This document shows, piece after piece, positions 11,099 to 23,317 of a DNA stretch of 64,000 bases. The notes under the pieces were generated by a model, which was not told where the DNA came from, made no database searches, and worked only from the letters and a program-made list of their open reading frames with translations. The stretch covers positions 248,001-312,000 of the forward strand of contig JAJJXM010000031.1 of the NCBI GenBank assembly GCA_024516155.1, written 5' to 3'. Each line of letters opens with the position of its first letter. Position 1 is the stretch's first letter. Both the position numbers and the translations under genes were made by a program. This DNA is from Pyronema omphalodes. Taxonomy: Eukaryota; Ascomycota; Pezizomycetes; Pezizales; Pyronemataceae.

Positions 11099-13038
11099 TC
11101 ATATCTCCACCACCCCTCTCTTTTTTCCATCCCAGTCATCATCCTCATCCTTTTCCTTACGCTCGACTAACTTTCCAGGCATAGTATTACTCCTCCTCTT
11201 TCTCACAGTTGTCCTTCTCTGAACCTCCTTCACGCTCCTCCTTGAAACCAGCCTCATGTTCTTCGGCACCACCGGAATTAACAACTGCCTCTGAGACAAT
11301 GAAATTTGTCTCGCAATAGAGATTTCTGCCGCCCTAGCCAAGGGATCCGTCTCAGGCTCAGTCTTCGCCGACTCTTCACTCTTCTTCGGACCCTTTCTCA
11401 AACTATCTTTTGTCACCATTTCCCAAGCTGGTTCGTGATCTTCAAATGAATCCCGTGATGCCAACCACCGGTCGTCTCCTTCTTCAAAAGAACCTGTGGG
11501 AGTGGCAATGGACGATTCTTCTGAGATCCGGGAGACGGCAGAGGCGGGATACTCTTCCGTTGGAGAGGGGGTCATTATTTGCTGCTCTCGCGAGGGCATA
11601 GTCAAGAGACCACCCCTTCTTCCATCAGCAGCGAATGTATTGGAGCGGCCCAGGCCAGGAGAGGGCAGGGGCGTGATGGGGGTTCCACTACGACGGGATT
11701 CAGAGGAGAGACGTCGAAGGTTGGATTCGAGGCATCCCAAAGGGCTACGGGGAGAAAGGTGGCTACCAACTGTTGTGGAACGTTTTAATGCAGGCCGTGA
11801 GGTGTTGGCAGTCAAGGCTGCGAGGGCGTCTTGAGCCTATTTCCAGGGTTAGCATGTTAAGATAACCGACAAGGGGAAAAGATGAGTACCTCATCGCAGT
11901 CATGGTCGCTGAAAGTAATGTCGGCTGGCGCTTCTCTAGACCTTCGTCGCGCGAAGAGGGAGGATTTTTCAGAAGGAGGAAGGATGTTGCCGAACATGAC
12001 ACTGTAACGCTCCATTTCGACGCCCGGAATGTCCACATCCAGATGTGGTGTTTTGACGGGCTCTTTATTTGTATTCCACCAGTGACGGCCGCCGGCAGGG
12101 GGAACGGTGAGGTGCTCTACCAAATCCGGTGTGGTTGTACGGCTGGCAAGGCTGACTTGACTGGCTACACTGGGAAGACTGGCTTGACTTGTTTCACTCA
12201 AGCTTGGTGTATGCCGACTTTGGGTGCGAGATGAAGGCCGTGACTGAATATTTGGTTTTGAAGATACAGGCCGTAATTGTGCTTGTGACTTTGAACGAGA
12301 GTGGGTGCGCTTTTCAGCCTTCTGTGCTGCCTTTTCGGTTTTCTCTCCAGGTGCAGATGGCTTCCGACTAAAGATTCCTTTGATACGTTTCCATCCGGAT
12401 TTGTGGTTGTTTGCCTCCACATGTGTAGTCACTCCAAACGGTTCTACAGGGAGGAAATATGCAGATGAGTTCTTTTGCGTCTTCTTACTGCTAGAAAATG
12501 TGTCAATAGTCTCGAAGGCAGGTCGATTGATGAAAGCGCCAGCAAGGACGGCCGATGGGCTACCCAGTGCGATACCGATGGGGTACTCCGGAGAGCGAGG
12601 AGGGAAGGGGAAGGCCGATAGACGAATTGGCGGAGGTGGAGCTTTCTTAGTAGGTGCCGGTGTTGTTGGTGGTGGTGGCGAAGGGGACGAGAGCCCGAAG
12701 AATATTGATGTACGTTTCTTCATCTCTGAAGCAGATACAGGATTGGCAGTTGCGGGCTGCTCCCAGGTGTCAGGTATATGTCCTACAAGCATAATTGATT
12801 CCCGGACACTAGAAATGCTTTTCCGGCGGGTGAGCTTTCTAGGTGTTCGCTTCGAAGATTCCTGGGGAGGCGTGGTTGATTCGCTATACACCGGGTATTG
12901 AGTTCTGAAAGGAAGGTCGGAGAGTTGGGAATGTGGAGGCGGCAGAGGTGAATCAAATTCGTCTTCTTGTTGATCCCTCGATAGCGCCTGGCGTCGCGGG
13001 TCCCGACTAGACTTTGATCTTCTTAAGAAGGACGACAT
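11099..13038 (-). CDS. Ser/Pro-rich, largely disordered protein of unknown function, 628 aa
   Basis: Model: exon 1 13038-11890 (383 codons, starting MSSFLRRSKSSRD), a 53-nt intron 11889-11837 (GTACTC donor, GCTAAC branch site, AAATAG acceptor), exon 2 11836-11099 (245 codons plus stop). The splice keeps phase 0 and joins two long frames. The N-terminal third is basic and Pro-rich, with runs such as PSPPPPTTPAPTKKAPPPP. Near residue 240 is a basic, aromatic segment GWKRIKGIFSRKP that could bind membrane or a partner. Ser/Arg repeats and an HWW motif follow, and the C-terminus has many Ser-Pro sites typical of phosphorylated proteins. I see no enzyme motif, signal peptide or membrane segment. 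It is probably a fungal-specific regulatory or cortical protein, but that is inference from composition only. Confidence 0.8.
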
Positions 13039-16000
13039 TTTGCGCGGAGGATGGGGATGCTATGTTTATTATACACCTTGTGTTCCTCAGCCCAGCTGGG
13101 TTCAAGATCGTGTTCAATCTAACTAGACACCGGGTTGTTGGTTTCTCGCTTTTCGCTTCCGGAACGTCACACAACAAATGCGTCCTTAGGGAGAGCTATT
13201 TTCATTTGGGAGGTTAGCTAATTGTCAACATGCAGATGCCAAATTGTTTTGGAAGAATAATAGAGACATAGAATGTCAATGCGTAAGGCGAGATGACCGG
13301 CACACGGCCAAGTCCATGGCAACGGAAAAAAAACATGTGCGAAACCAACGGCAGCCCGAACATACCTTGACAGATACAAAAACGACAAAGCCTTATGATC
13401 CTTCTGTAGTGGAGCCACGACAGATCCAGGGGAAAATGTGGCACAAAGAATGGTGGTTGAATATAATAAAATTCGGGAATTGGCGTTTGAAAGTATACCA
13501 GCCAGTGGGAAGCGCGGATCGATGGATAACACGCTCTAGAAATGAAAGACGGACGCAAAAAGGAGCGACTGGAGGTAAGTGTATAGTGGTGAGGGGAGAA
13601 GGGGAAGAGAAGATTGGTTCTAGGTAGAAGTTGCCCTGACAGAGGGACGATTGGGCGTTGGAAAAGGTGGGGTTGTATGGCACCTTGTAGTGGGCGTTAT
13701 GGATGGTAAGCCTGGCGGTTACGAGGATCCTGAGCCAGGATGAGCTTGTTCCTGAATGATGATGCAGAGCGGCAAGACTAGCTATGCGACGGCGATGTAT
13801 GAAGGAGCGACTTCAACGGAATTGGCCAGTAGGAGAGCGTGATCAATAATGGACATATGGCGGACAGATGACGGACAGGAGATCGACAAGAAAGTCGGGA
13901 TGAGATTCTTGGAAGACAGAAGGCCAGAAGATGCAGAAATACTTCTTCGAATATTTCGGCTTGACGCGTTTGCACCTAGGTCCTAAGCTTGCTCAACGTG
14001 CGGAACCGAATTATGCACACTGCCACGGCCTCATGCCCAACGACAACTGGCGCCGGGAGTGACAGCCAGACTGGTGAGAGCGCGATGCAACAACCGAAAC
14101 AAATGTTCAGACTAGAGTTGCGGAGCAAGGGAGTGTACTTTCATCGCGCGAGGCCGTCTAAATCCTTTGTCAGTGTTTATGGTTCATAAAAAGGCTCGAC
14201 ATCTTGGATAGAGATTATTTTGCTCTCCCAGGTGGATCCCTGTGTGAAGCTGTTTCAGGTTCATGAGACAACCATCAACGACACTTGCACATCCACCATC
14301 ATCAAACCAAGCCAGGAAGCCAGGCATGCCAGGACGCACTATGATGGCCTTCCATAGATCCGAGGTAGAGTGCCGGCGGGGTATTGCATAGCCCTTTCGA
14401 GAATGCGAAACATACTCGATAAAGTTGTCGTCATATCGGAAAGGTCGATGATGATGTAAGCAATGAAATCAGGGTAAAACTTTGATAAAAGTGGTGATGT
14501 TCAGGCGAAGTGGTGAGAATGATGGAGTATCAGGTGATAACTCACTCCTCTCTCTGACTGGCCTCATCGAACACAATCTCTTTCTGTCGGTCAACAACCT
14601 CTTCTTCCACCTCCACTTAGCCCTAATTTCCTCGTCTCCAGAGAAACCATCTATGCATTCTACACCACCGTCTTTCTGTACCACCCTAAAGAAAGAAAAG
14701 CTTCAGGAACACGGCCAACTTTCTCAAGCGCGGAGAACTTCTCCAGGGCTGAGCTATTTCGTGATAGGATAGGGCATTTAGATGAAGGTTTTGTTCTGAC
14801 GAATGAGCGCTCCCGAAAGTCAATCGCGAGAATTAGCCTGGGGCTATGCGGTGACGTGAAGGTTACATATCAGATGAGTGTCTAGCCTTTGCAAGTGATC
14901 GACAGGTCTAGGGGATATCTCCGTCGCAGATTTGCAATTTGCTGTGCACTTTTGGAGCATAGGAATTGAGATTCCTTTTGTTTCGCTTGATTGATAATTG
15001 ATACTTCATCGAGATACGATAGTTAAAAAAACTGTACCTGAACTATGGCATACAAGGAAGGCACCAAATATATGTCAATTATCTACCATGTTTCATCGCG
15101 GCATGGCTTCCGCAAACTTGTGCAGTTACCGGCCGTATTCCGGCGCTTAAAGACATCCTAAAATCGACGACGCAACGCCTAGAAGCAAGCCAGAAGCCTA
15201 CTGCAGAAGCCGAACAGAAGCCTGCGAGACGCCATATGGGAAGCCAGAGAGAATTCAGAGACACCGTCCGGCGCTGTGTCACAAGACGACAAGCTCGACA
15301 GACGACAAGGCCCGGCAAAGTTCGACAGAGTGGAAAATACACTATCCGGGTGTCACCATCGACATCCTCATGAACATTCCTATTTCGGCCAACTGCGTCC
15401 TCAGGTGGTTTTAAGGAGTGCAGCAATAAAGCTCGCTAAAGGCTATGTATCAACAGTACCAGATGCCATAGAAGGTCGCCAAAATTTATGGTACAGTAGG
15501 CTGACTCGAGTACATCATCCTTCTCGAAATTAATCGCCTAAAATCTGGACTGATAAAAAGTTAATTGATGAGATAATCAATTATCAACTGGTGGATCAGT
15601 GAACATAGAGAATTCTAGCCTCGATCCGCCGTGACAGTCCTCAAACCCCTAGATCAGATTCGGAGATCTCGAAAACCGGGGAAACCCTTGATCAGTCAAG
15701 AACCTTGGGCTTGAAACAACTTCTCTTCACTAATCACCGCCGGCCGACTCAGATCCGTACCACATCCCGAGCTCCTGTCATCGATGTTTCCATTTTCGAC
15801 CCTCATTCCACCTCCGAAGCCGATTCTCCGTTTCTCTGTGATTCAAAACACAATACTCTATCGACAATCTCAATTCTCCGCCTTTCCTGGTGATTCAGAA
15901 CCACTCGACAAAGCCCGGGAATTCAGAGTCCAACAGTGCAGTCCCATGCCCGGTTCGGCGCGAGATGAATCAATTGACTTTGATTCACTCGATTCCCAAT

Positions 16001-19000
16001 TGAAGGCCGCGCGGTTTCTTGCTTTCGACTCTCAGACGACAAACCCTGAGAACCTCCCTTGAGAAACATCTAATCTCCGTCGTGTCGTGCCCTTAGACTT
16101 CATGCAGAGTCAAGCCTCGTGTAGCATGCTGCCTCCCGTCCATCAAGGACGAGCGCGCGGCTGCAGATGGGTTCCTGGTGAATTCAATTGAAATTCAGTA
16201 TTACGAACAGGATATCTCAATTCTAGAAAATAAAGTAGCGTAATACTAGCACAGTCAGTACACTGCTACCTGTAGCATATCTTGCACCGCGCGGTTATTG
16301 ACTTTAGATCTCACGAAGCATGCACAAAATAGTGAAATATCCCCATGAATATGGTTAACTATTAGTAACGAGAAACGAAAAGTCAATCCATTATCCTCGT
16401 TCAAAGAATAAAGTTTGATTAAATCTTTATACAAATCAGGGGAAAGATTCAATGAAATCTCATGCGGTGTCACGATTTAACATGTGCTACAAAGCGCTGG
16501 CAATTGGAATGTTGACAACATATTAACAGGCTCAACAAATTTTTTGTATAGAGTACAAATATAGAGTTAAATGTATGAAAGTTCTCAGAAGCTAGCTAAC
16601 CAAATCAATTAAATATACTCCTATGATTTTGCTCCTGATTTGTGCAGCTGTGATTATCGGATTATATATGCACAAATATCATGCATATGTACTCTTGTCT
16701 GTAGATGCACACTCTATGCGATGACAACTGTTCCTCCGAAGTACATACGGCAGTGTTTATTTTGTGCAGAAAGTTCTATCGCCTACATACAAAACCCCGA
16801 ACACCCCAAACCCTTGGATGCCCTTGGCTAGGCTGGCTAGTTATCGTGATACGGTTATTGTGATACTCCGAAGGTTATCGATAGATTCGAAGTTATGCCG
16901 CCGGCATGCGCACAACATTAGTGAATGAAACACAGCATTAGTAGCGACTTCTGCGACTGTTGCGTCGTACAAGACTGAGGCTTAATTGATGCGGCACAAC
17001 GCATGAGATGTCCACCAAGGCAGAAGGCTGTCCCGTGGCTACAAATGAACTAAAGAAAATACACAAGTTTAGATCTTCGGGCGAGGCTGGTAGCTGTAAA
17101 CCGAAACGGGACAGAAAGCGGAAGGAAAGGGGAGTTGCTGTAGATGGTGGCACCTTACGGATTTTACAGCGGCACTGTGACGAGTGCTAGTATGTACATG
17201 AAAAGTGCGAACTTAGATGTTAATGTTATAGACAAATTGGGCCAATAATCACAGAGCCGAAGAGAGCCACGGCACGTGTATTCAGGTACGATATAAAGTA
17301 CTTTCAGTTGACACATATGCCCTGGCCCGAGCGTCGTCAATTCCCACATGACAAGCTGAAGTGAGTTGTGAGTTTAACGCATTTAATCAAGTCAAGATTT
17401 AAAAATAGGGCCAATTAAACCCATGCATTATGCATCTCGCAAGGAAAATAAGGAAAAATCAAAACTCTGCTTGGTTCCTTCCGCAATCCATGTCGAATCC
17501 ATGCATCTGCGCATGCCCAAAACCGTTACAGAACTGTATGTAATTATTTATTGACCTGGCTGGTGACCACAACACGGGGTTTTCGCCTTGCTGTTTTAAT
17601 CCCCGAAAAAAGAACTAGATGGAGCCCTTTGAGTTACAGATTTCAGTTTCATCTTAAGGACCTTGATATTAGTTAGGCTCTGCAATTCCCAGGATTTGGT
17701 TGGTACAAGAAAATTTCTGACTTCTGACTGAATCCCCTTCTGAATTCAGCCTTTTTTCGGCCGGGTTTGTGGGGGATTTGCTCGAGAATCCAATTAGGAT
17801 ATCGAATATGTACTGTCAGGATTGACAATTCCCCTAGAATCCTCGGGTTGGACTTGCCAGACTCGACTTTACTCGGATCCATAACGTGAGCACGCTTGTT
17901 GTCAAACTTTCGACTTCGGATAAGATTAATTCCGTAATGCGCATGCATGAGAACTTGGCCAGCAATGACTGGCAGCTCGAAGTATGGCATGAGTCGGGCA
18001 CAACATCAATGCACTTGGCAAATAGCAAAAACATAACCATAGCTTCGGAGGTTTCCCGAGAAAAGGAAAAGAATCAAGAGCTCTATGATAGCTAACTTGA
18101 ACCAGAATCGTCAAAAGGTATTTAGCACCTTATGGAAGGCAGTTGTCTCGGTATTTGCAATTGTATAGGGGGACAAATATTGGGCGCAGTAAAACAACAG
18201 AGCGCCGGACTTGCCCTCGTGCGCGAATGCATAGGCGAGTGCGAATCAGTGTCACAGTCCCACAGTGGGGCGGTCTAAGCATCGTAGGGCTGATTTCTAA
18301 AGGCGGATCGGTATGAATCCTAATGCAGGACAATTTCCCGGGGTGGCTGACGGCTGAGAAACAGAGGATAAGGCCCAAGCTCCAAGGAACAGCACTTCCT
18401 TCGTCGAGGTCTGCCGTGCAAATATTATTCCGGTCACAGAATGGAAGAGAACTTTGCAATGTTTTATAAAATACCCTAGAGTTTAGAAATGCGTTTGAAA
18501 AATTCCAAAATTCCCGTCACTGCATCTTATATAAGTTCAGAGCTTTCTAGAACTATGTTTTTCACGAATCTGGACGTCTAGATTCTATTTGTGGTCTGAG
18601 AAAGGTGTTTATCAAATTTTTGTATGTGGAGATTACTGTAACAATATTAAGAATTGGCACGTGACCTGACTTGTTGTAATCAGAGAAATTAGTGCTTCGT
18701 GCATCACTCGGTTGGCAACTTGGGATTTTCTGGGGTTAAAAGTACACTTTCTAACTTTTCTAATTTTATCTCTGAAGGTCTATGAGTGGTAAAAGATATT
18801 CTATCTTATCTATGGTAAAGCTAACCCCAGAGACTATAGAATCAGCCTTCCGATGCACTTATATGGATGTGTTAAGCCACAAACTGGCTGATAGGGTCTG
18901 TGCTGTTTCATGTGCATAATTATAGCTCTTAGAAGTTTGTGGTGGGGGATAGTGAGGCGAAGCTGCACAAGATAACAAATTGTACAATACTGCATGGGAA

Positions 19001-20094
19001 TCAAAATCAATTCTTCCCCGCATGAAATACTGTGAGACGAAAATATTTCCAGGGGGCGTATGTATATACATGTGCGGCGAAACTGCACCCAGTTAAATCA
19101 AATAGGCATAATCAAATAACGCAATATGTTGCATCACGGCATGCTCAAACCTTCCATAGCCACAAACAATTGCATGATGGTAACAATAAAAGGCTTTCCG
19201 TAGCGCTATTCTGGTGCACAATAAATCGTAAATCTACCACATGGAGAAAATGGGCCACCCAATCTGACCAAATTTCTTCTGTCGTAACCAGAGGATCGAG
19301 TGGTTCTATTCCCCTTTCCGTGCAGCGGAAAGGTTGTAGCTCTCCAAACACTCAACCAGAGAATATAGTTTGGTTTTTTCCCAATCAACAATGTGCTATC
19401 GATATCTGTTGAAATAGCGCTCCGGAAAGCCATTCAATCGCCATTGAAATGAAATTCGAAATATGGACGACTGGCCAAACTTGGCTCACTCTGCCTAGAA
19501 CGGAAAAATTGAACCTCTTGAAATGCTCAGACGAATGTCTCTTCCTTCGATGTCCTACCGTCCGACAAGTCACGCCTGCCTTATCTCTATGGTTACAACC
19601 TCTCTCATGATCATTTACAAAATTCACTGGCGTCTGGAAATATTCATGACATCCTGCCCACACTCTCCGCATCGCAGCTTCGGTCCTTTCATACATATTT
19701 CCACTCGCAAACCATTTTCCTTTTTCAGTGTGTCCAATACAGAGGCTAGTAGCCATTTTTCTCGTTTCTAATTCCATTTTCTTCCATTGAGCCACAACCT
19801 ATGCGAGATTCAGAAAGTGCAGACAAAAGGGAGGCCAGTGTTCATCCGGAGAACACCTAATCATCGTCAATCGATGTCCATTATGATGCATTTAAGTTCG
19901 CTTAACTTCTATATCTATTCTAATTTTGTCTTATTACAAATCTATATCTATTAGTTGTCTAAAATTTTCTCGCCAGTTATATCGATATACCCGACTTTTT
20001 GTGTAACTTTTGAACACCCCTAATGCTCCAATGCTCCAATGCTCCAATACGCCAACCCGCAATGAACACCTCTTTCAACCCTGTCTATGCTCCA
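13039..20094. other. Gene-poor 7-kb stretch
   Basis: The first few hundred bases must hold the promoter of the 11099-13038 gene. The rest has only short frames on both strands, without domains or consistent splice phases. There is an AGAAGCC-rich patch at about 15180-15235 and three perfect copies of AATGCTCC at 20022-20045. I found no long terminal repeats, reverse transcriptase or transposase. Confidence 0.5.
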
Positions 20095-21147
20095 TTATTT
20101 TTTAAATTTTAACTCCTCCATCATCTCCGCAATCCTCTTTCCGAACTCCTCAACCCCACATCTCTTATCCGCCGTATTACCAAAGCACCCTTCAAGCGCC
20201 CTCGCAACCGGCGTCTTCGCTCTCACCACTCCCCCATTTTCCCCATTTTTCGCATACTCCAACGGAATCCCCTGTCTAGCATAAACCCCCTGGTACACCC
20301 CGGCATCCTGATAAGCCTCCTGGCCAATCGCCACCGCCAATAGAGTCATCCCCAGCCCATACATATCACTCGCATACGTTGGACTCGGCTTATCCTCATC
20401 GTCCTTCAACAGCCCCCCATTGTCATCAAAATGCGCCTCCAGCAATTCCGGCGCCACAAAAGCCGTCGTAACAGCTCCTGCGACTTTTGACGGTACTGCA
20501 TCCGGCGCATCAATAACCCCCGAAGTGAAATCAATCACTACAGTCTTCATGGTCGAGGAACTAATCACCACATTATTCCAAGATACATCCCCATGAATCA
20601 CCCCAATTTTCTTGAGATACCCAAACGTATCCGCCAGCTGAGAAGAAATCTTAAGCCAATCCCTCAATCCAACTACCGGCTCATTATCCCCCGCCTTGGT
20701 CCCGTTCTTCTTGCGGTAAAGAGTGTAATCTTTCAATGACATCCCCATAAGATGCGGCATGAGTATGCACCCAGCTACAGGATCATAACCAAGAAATTCT
20801 ACTACACCCGCCTTTTCGCAACCACCAGCGAGCTTGATATAACCCAAAACTTTGGCTTCTTGTAATAAGACATCCTTAGCATCGGTTTGGAAGGCTGGTT
20901 TCTTGATTGCAATTGGGACCTTTCCTTTCGTTATCAAGCCAGGAACGACATGAGACCAGCCTCCCTTGCCGATAGGAGAGGACTTTAGGTTTTCTGACCA
21001 GGCGCCGGGAGGGGGTGGAGGGGAGGTGTTGAGAGCGAGGGACCGGAGGGAAGTGAGATCTCTGGGTTGTGAAGCATCGGGAACGGGAGTAACGGCCGCT
21101 GCTGGAATGTCGACGAATTCGTCGAACATGCTCGCGTAGGGTGCCAT
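20095..21147 (-). CDS. Divergent protein-kinase-fold protein (at least 350 aa)
   Basis: From the internal ATG at 21147 the product has a Pro-rich N-terminus and a kinase domain from about residue 55. The nucleotide loop reads IGKGGWSHV (59-67), the VAIK-type lysine is K82 and E97 is a candidate alpha-C glutamate. The catalytic loop is HGDVSWNN (185-192, so HRD has become HGD with the Asp kept). The metal-binding motif is DFT (206-208) instead of DFG, and APE is at 232-234. The catalytic Lys, Asp, Asn and DFx Asp are all present, so activity is possible. The family is not certain; orphan fungal or FunK1-like kinases are the nearest idea. The frame stays open upstream to 21280, where an AG acceptor meets a plausible intron 21357-21281 (GTATGA donor). 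Beyond it lies another open Ser-rich exon (21358 to about 21440), so the true start is probably further upstream and unresolved. Confidence 0.8.
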   Translation of the reverse strand: MAPYASMFDEFVDIPAAAVTPVPDASQPRDLTSLRSLALNTSPPPPPGAWSENLKSSPIGKGGWSHVVPGLITKGKVPIAIKKPAFQTDAKDVLLQEAKVLGYIKLAGGCEKAGVVEFLGYDPVAGCILMPHLMGMSLKDYTLYRKKNGTKAGDNEPVVGLRDWLKISSQLADTFGYLKKIGVIHGDVSWNNVVISSSTMKTVVIDFTSGVIDAPDAVPSKVAGAVTTAFVAPELLEAHFDDNGGLLKDDEDKPSPTYASDMYGLGMTLLAVAIGQEAYQDAGVYQGVYARQGIPLEYAKNGENGGVVRAKTPVARALEGCFGNTADKRCGVEEFGKRIAEMMEELKFKK

Positions 21148-21444
21148 AGTGGGTGGAGGTAACTGTGGCTCCCCAGAGTGAGTATTCAGCTTCCCGATGA
21201 CAACTGGAGGGGGTTTGAAGGGTTTTTTTGCCGTGGTATCGAAGGTTGCTAGGCCTGATGTCAGGACGCTGTCATTGGATCTATGGTTCGCGGAACGCGG
21301 TATTAGCGAGGACTTCGTTCTTTGAGGGAGACGCGATACGCTAAGAAGAGGTCATACCGTGTAAAGCTTTCTGCAGGGCTATCTACAGATAGTGAAGATC
21401 TGCTAGTCGTAATTGACTTAATTTGTGGCGGAGCACCAGGATTG

Positions 21445-22936
21445 ATTTAGCGTAGAGGATTTCGGCGCGGAGGTTTCGGATGTTTCGCTTTGTGGTTGAC
21501 CGGTGGATGATAATTATGAAAAGGTTGGCAACAAAGTTGGCGAGATGTCACTTTATATTGTAATTACACCTAATAACTTCCTGTGTAAATAATTTCAGCC
21601 CTTTTCTATATCACAGCTGCGCCGCCGCTGTAAATAATGTAGATACATACGACATCACTCGGTTATCGAATCATGGAAAATCCGGACAGCGAAACATACT
21701 CCAGAGAACCGTGCAACAATAAGTTAAGGTTATCGCTGCATATCAAGGGGCTCGAGCAAAAATTATATGGTGGTTGTTTACGCTAGAACCCCGTGATCTT
21801 CTCCCGTGCGTAGATCACCTGCGGATTTCGTCCTAACAAAACGAACGGACCCCATTGTGAAAGACTTGGTAAGTATGTTGTAATCATCTCAACGCTCATC
21901 ACAACCGAAAATCTTCAGCCTCGCAGCTCAACATTCGGTGAGTTTGTATGTCCCGTGGATCTCATGTAAGCACTAATGTGCTGAATGACCTATGGCCATC
22001 GTCAGTCACTACATCTCACCCTCGTGTGAGCCATATTTCATGAGTCGATATTCGCGTCGTATATTTTTACTTGACTATCTCAACTTCGCATATTCAGTAA
22101 CCACTGAAAAACCACTAATACTCGTATTTCAAAAATCCTTTTCTTCCGGAAAGATTCTAAAATCTGAGGCGTTGCATTACTCCCAGGGGATCAGGCGGTG
22201 GGTAACCAGTGAATAGTGGGTGATATTTTATGTACGCAAGTACAATGACGTGTCCTATGATTAATTTATTTTGTCTTACTGGTTTTCCGGCCATTATTAT
22301 AGATCTATAATGTATTACAATTTCATATATATAATATATTACCTTCTTCTGCATATTGCGGTGTAATGAAGATTTTCAAAACAAAAAAGCTTTTTTTTTC
22401 TTTGATGCCAGCTCATCCGCGTTTCTACTTGGAGTGGTGGTGAGATGAGTGAGTTAGACATTCGATATTCGAAAGGTACTATGGGAAAGATAGTACTGGT
22501 AGAGGTAATATTGTATTATCCTGCGCCTGTGGGTATAGTAAGCTATATACAGAAGATGTTTTGTTGATAGTTGGTTCTCGTGATCGGGAAATAAGGCTTT
22601 GAGAAGTGGAGAAAAACGATACAGATTAGAATATGCTGAATGGAAAATACGGGCTAATTAGTGAAACAGGGAGAAATGGAGTTATTATACGACCAGGATC
22701 ATGACATAAAGCGTCTTGAATATCAGAGATTTTCATATATTGCTAACTAACAACATCACACAATGTACAGAAAAGATTTTTATGTAATTCACGGTTTGAA
22801 ATGGTTAATTAATTTAATCATAAGGATTTCAGTTTCAATACATCAGTTGTATATAACGAAAACAAAAGCATCAATACAATCATAACCTAAACATGAAAAC
22901 CAACAAACGAACCCAAAAAGTCCCGGCCCAAACTCC
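21445..22936. other. Intergenic, AT-rich, nothing recognised
   Basis: This contains the presumed promoter and possible first exon of the kinase gene. Beyond about 22200 it becomes AT-rich. No gene, RNA or repeat family is evident. Confidence 0.5.
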
Positions 22937-23317
22937 TCAGTGATATCTGTAGTCAAAGACCACACAAAACCCGCTGCCCTTCGTCAAGCCGCATATTGTA
23001 CCCGATCTTCCTTGCGTGGGCACCCGCACGACAATCCATCCGTTGTAAACTGAACATGGATGAGGTCTGAGAATCCCGTTCATCAGTCAAGTCCACAAAA
23101 ATCTTGGAATTTCAAAGGAAGGAACACTTACGGATTGCTGGATGCGCTGCAACAAAGCACCGATGTAATGACCCGACCCACACACCTGAGAAGGTAGAGG
23201 CGAGCAGAGAATGCTACCCTGTGCGGGTGTTGAGGTAGCTCGGCGAATCAATGAAGGAAGGAAGGAAACGGAAATTTTTTGGTTCCCGCCAGCCCTGTGT
23301 GCATACCCGCAACACAT
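22937..23317 (-). CDS. Possible tiny Cys-rich protein, 64 aa, three exons
   Basis: Model on the minus strand: exon 1 23317-23307 (ATG in an AAAAATG context), intron 23306-23186 (GTATGC donor, TCTCAG acceptor), exon 2 23185-23132, intron 23131-23067 (GTAAGT donor, TTGACTGATG branch region, TTCTCAG acceptor), exon 3 23066-22937. Phases close (11+54+130 nt = 65 codons with TGA). The product starts MCCGCVGRVITSVLCC and is rich in Cys, Val and Gly, ending FDYRYH. The second intron is a textbook fungal intron, so a transcript is likely. The frame is less certain: an alternative first exon ending at 23675 with a GTATGT donor would read the same exons in another frame, ending at 22984. No family recognised. 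Confidence 0.35.

Noticed and set aside
10602..11222. 206-aa plus-strand ORF overlapping the 3' end of the minus-strand gene
   Set aside because: It runs antisense into the supported exon at 11099-11836 and has no domain.
12305..12901. 198-aa plus-strand ORF
   Set aside because: Antisense shadow of the first exon of the minus-strand gene at 11890-13038.
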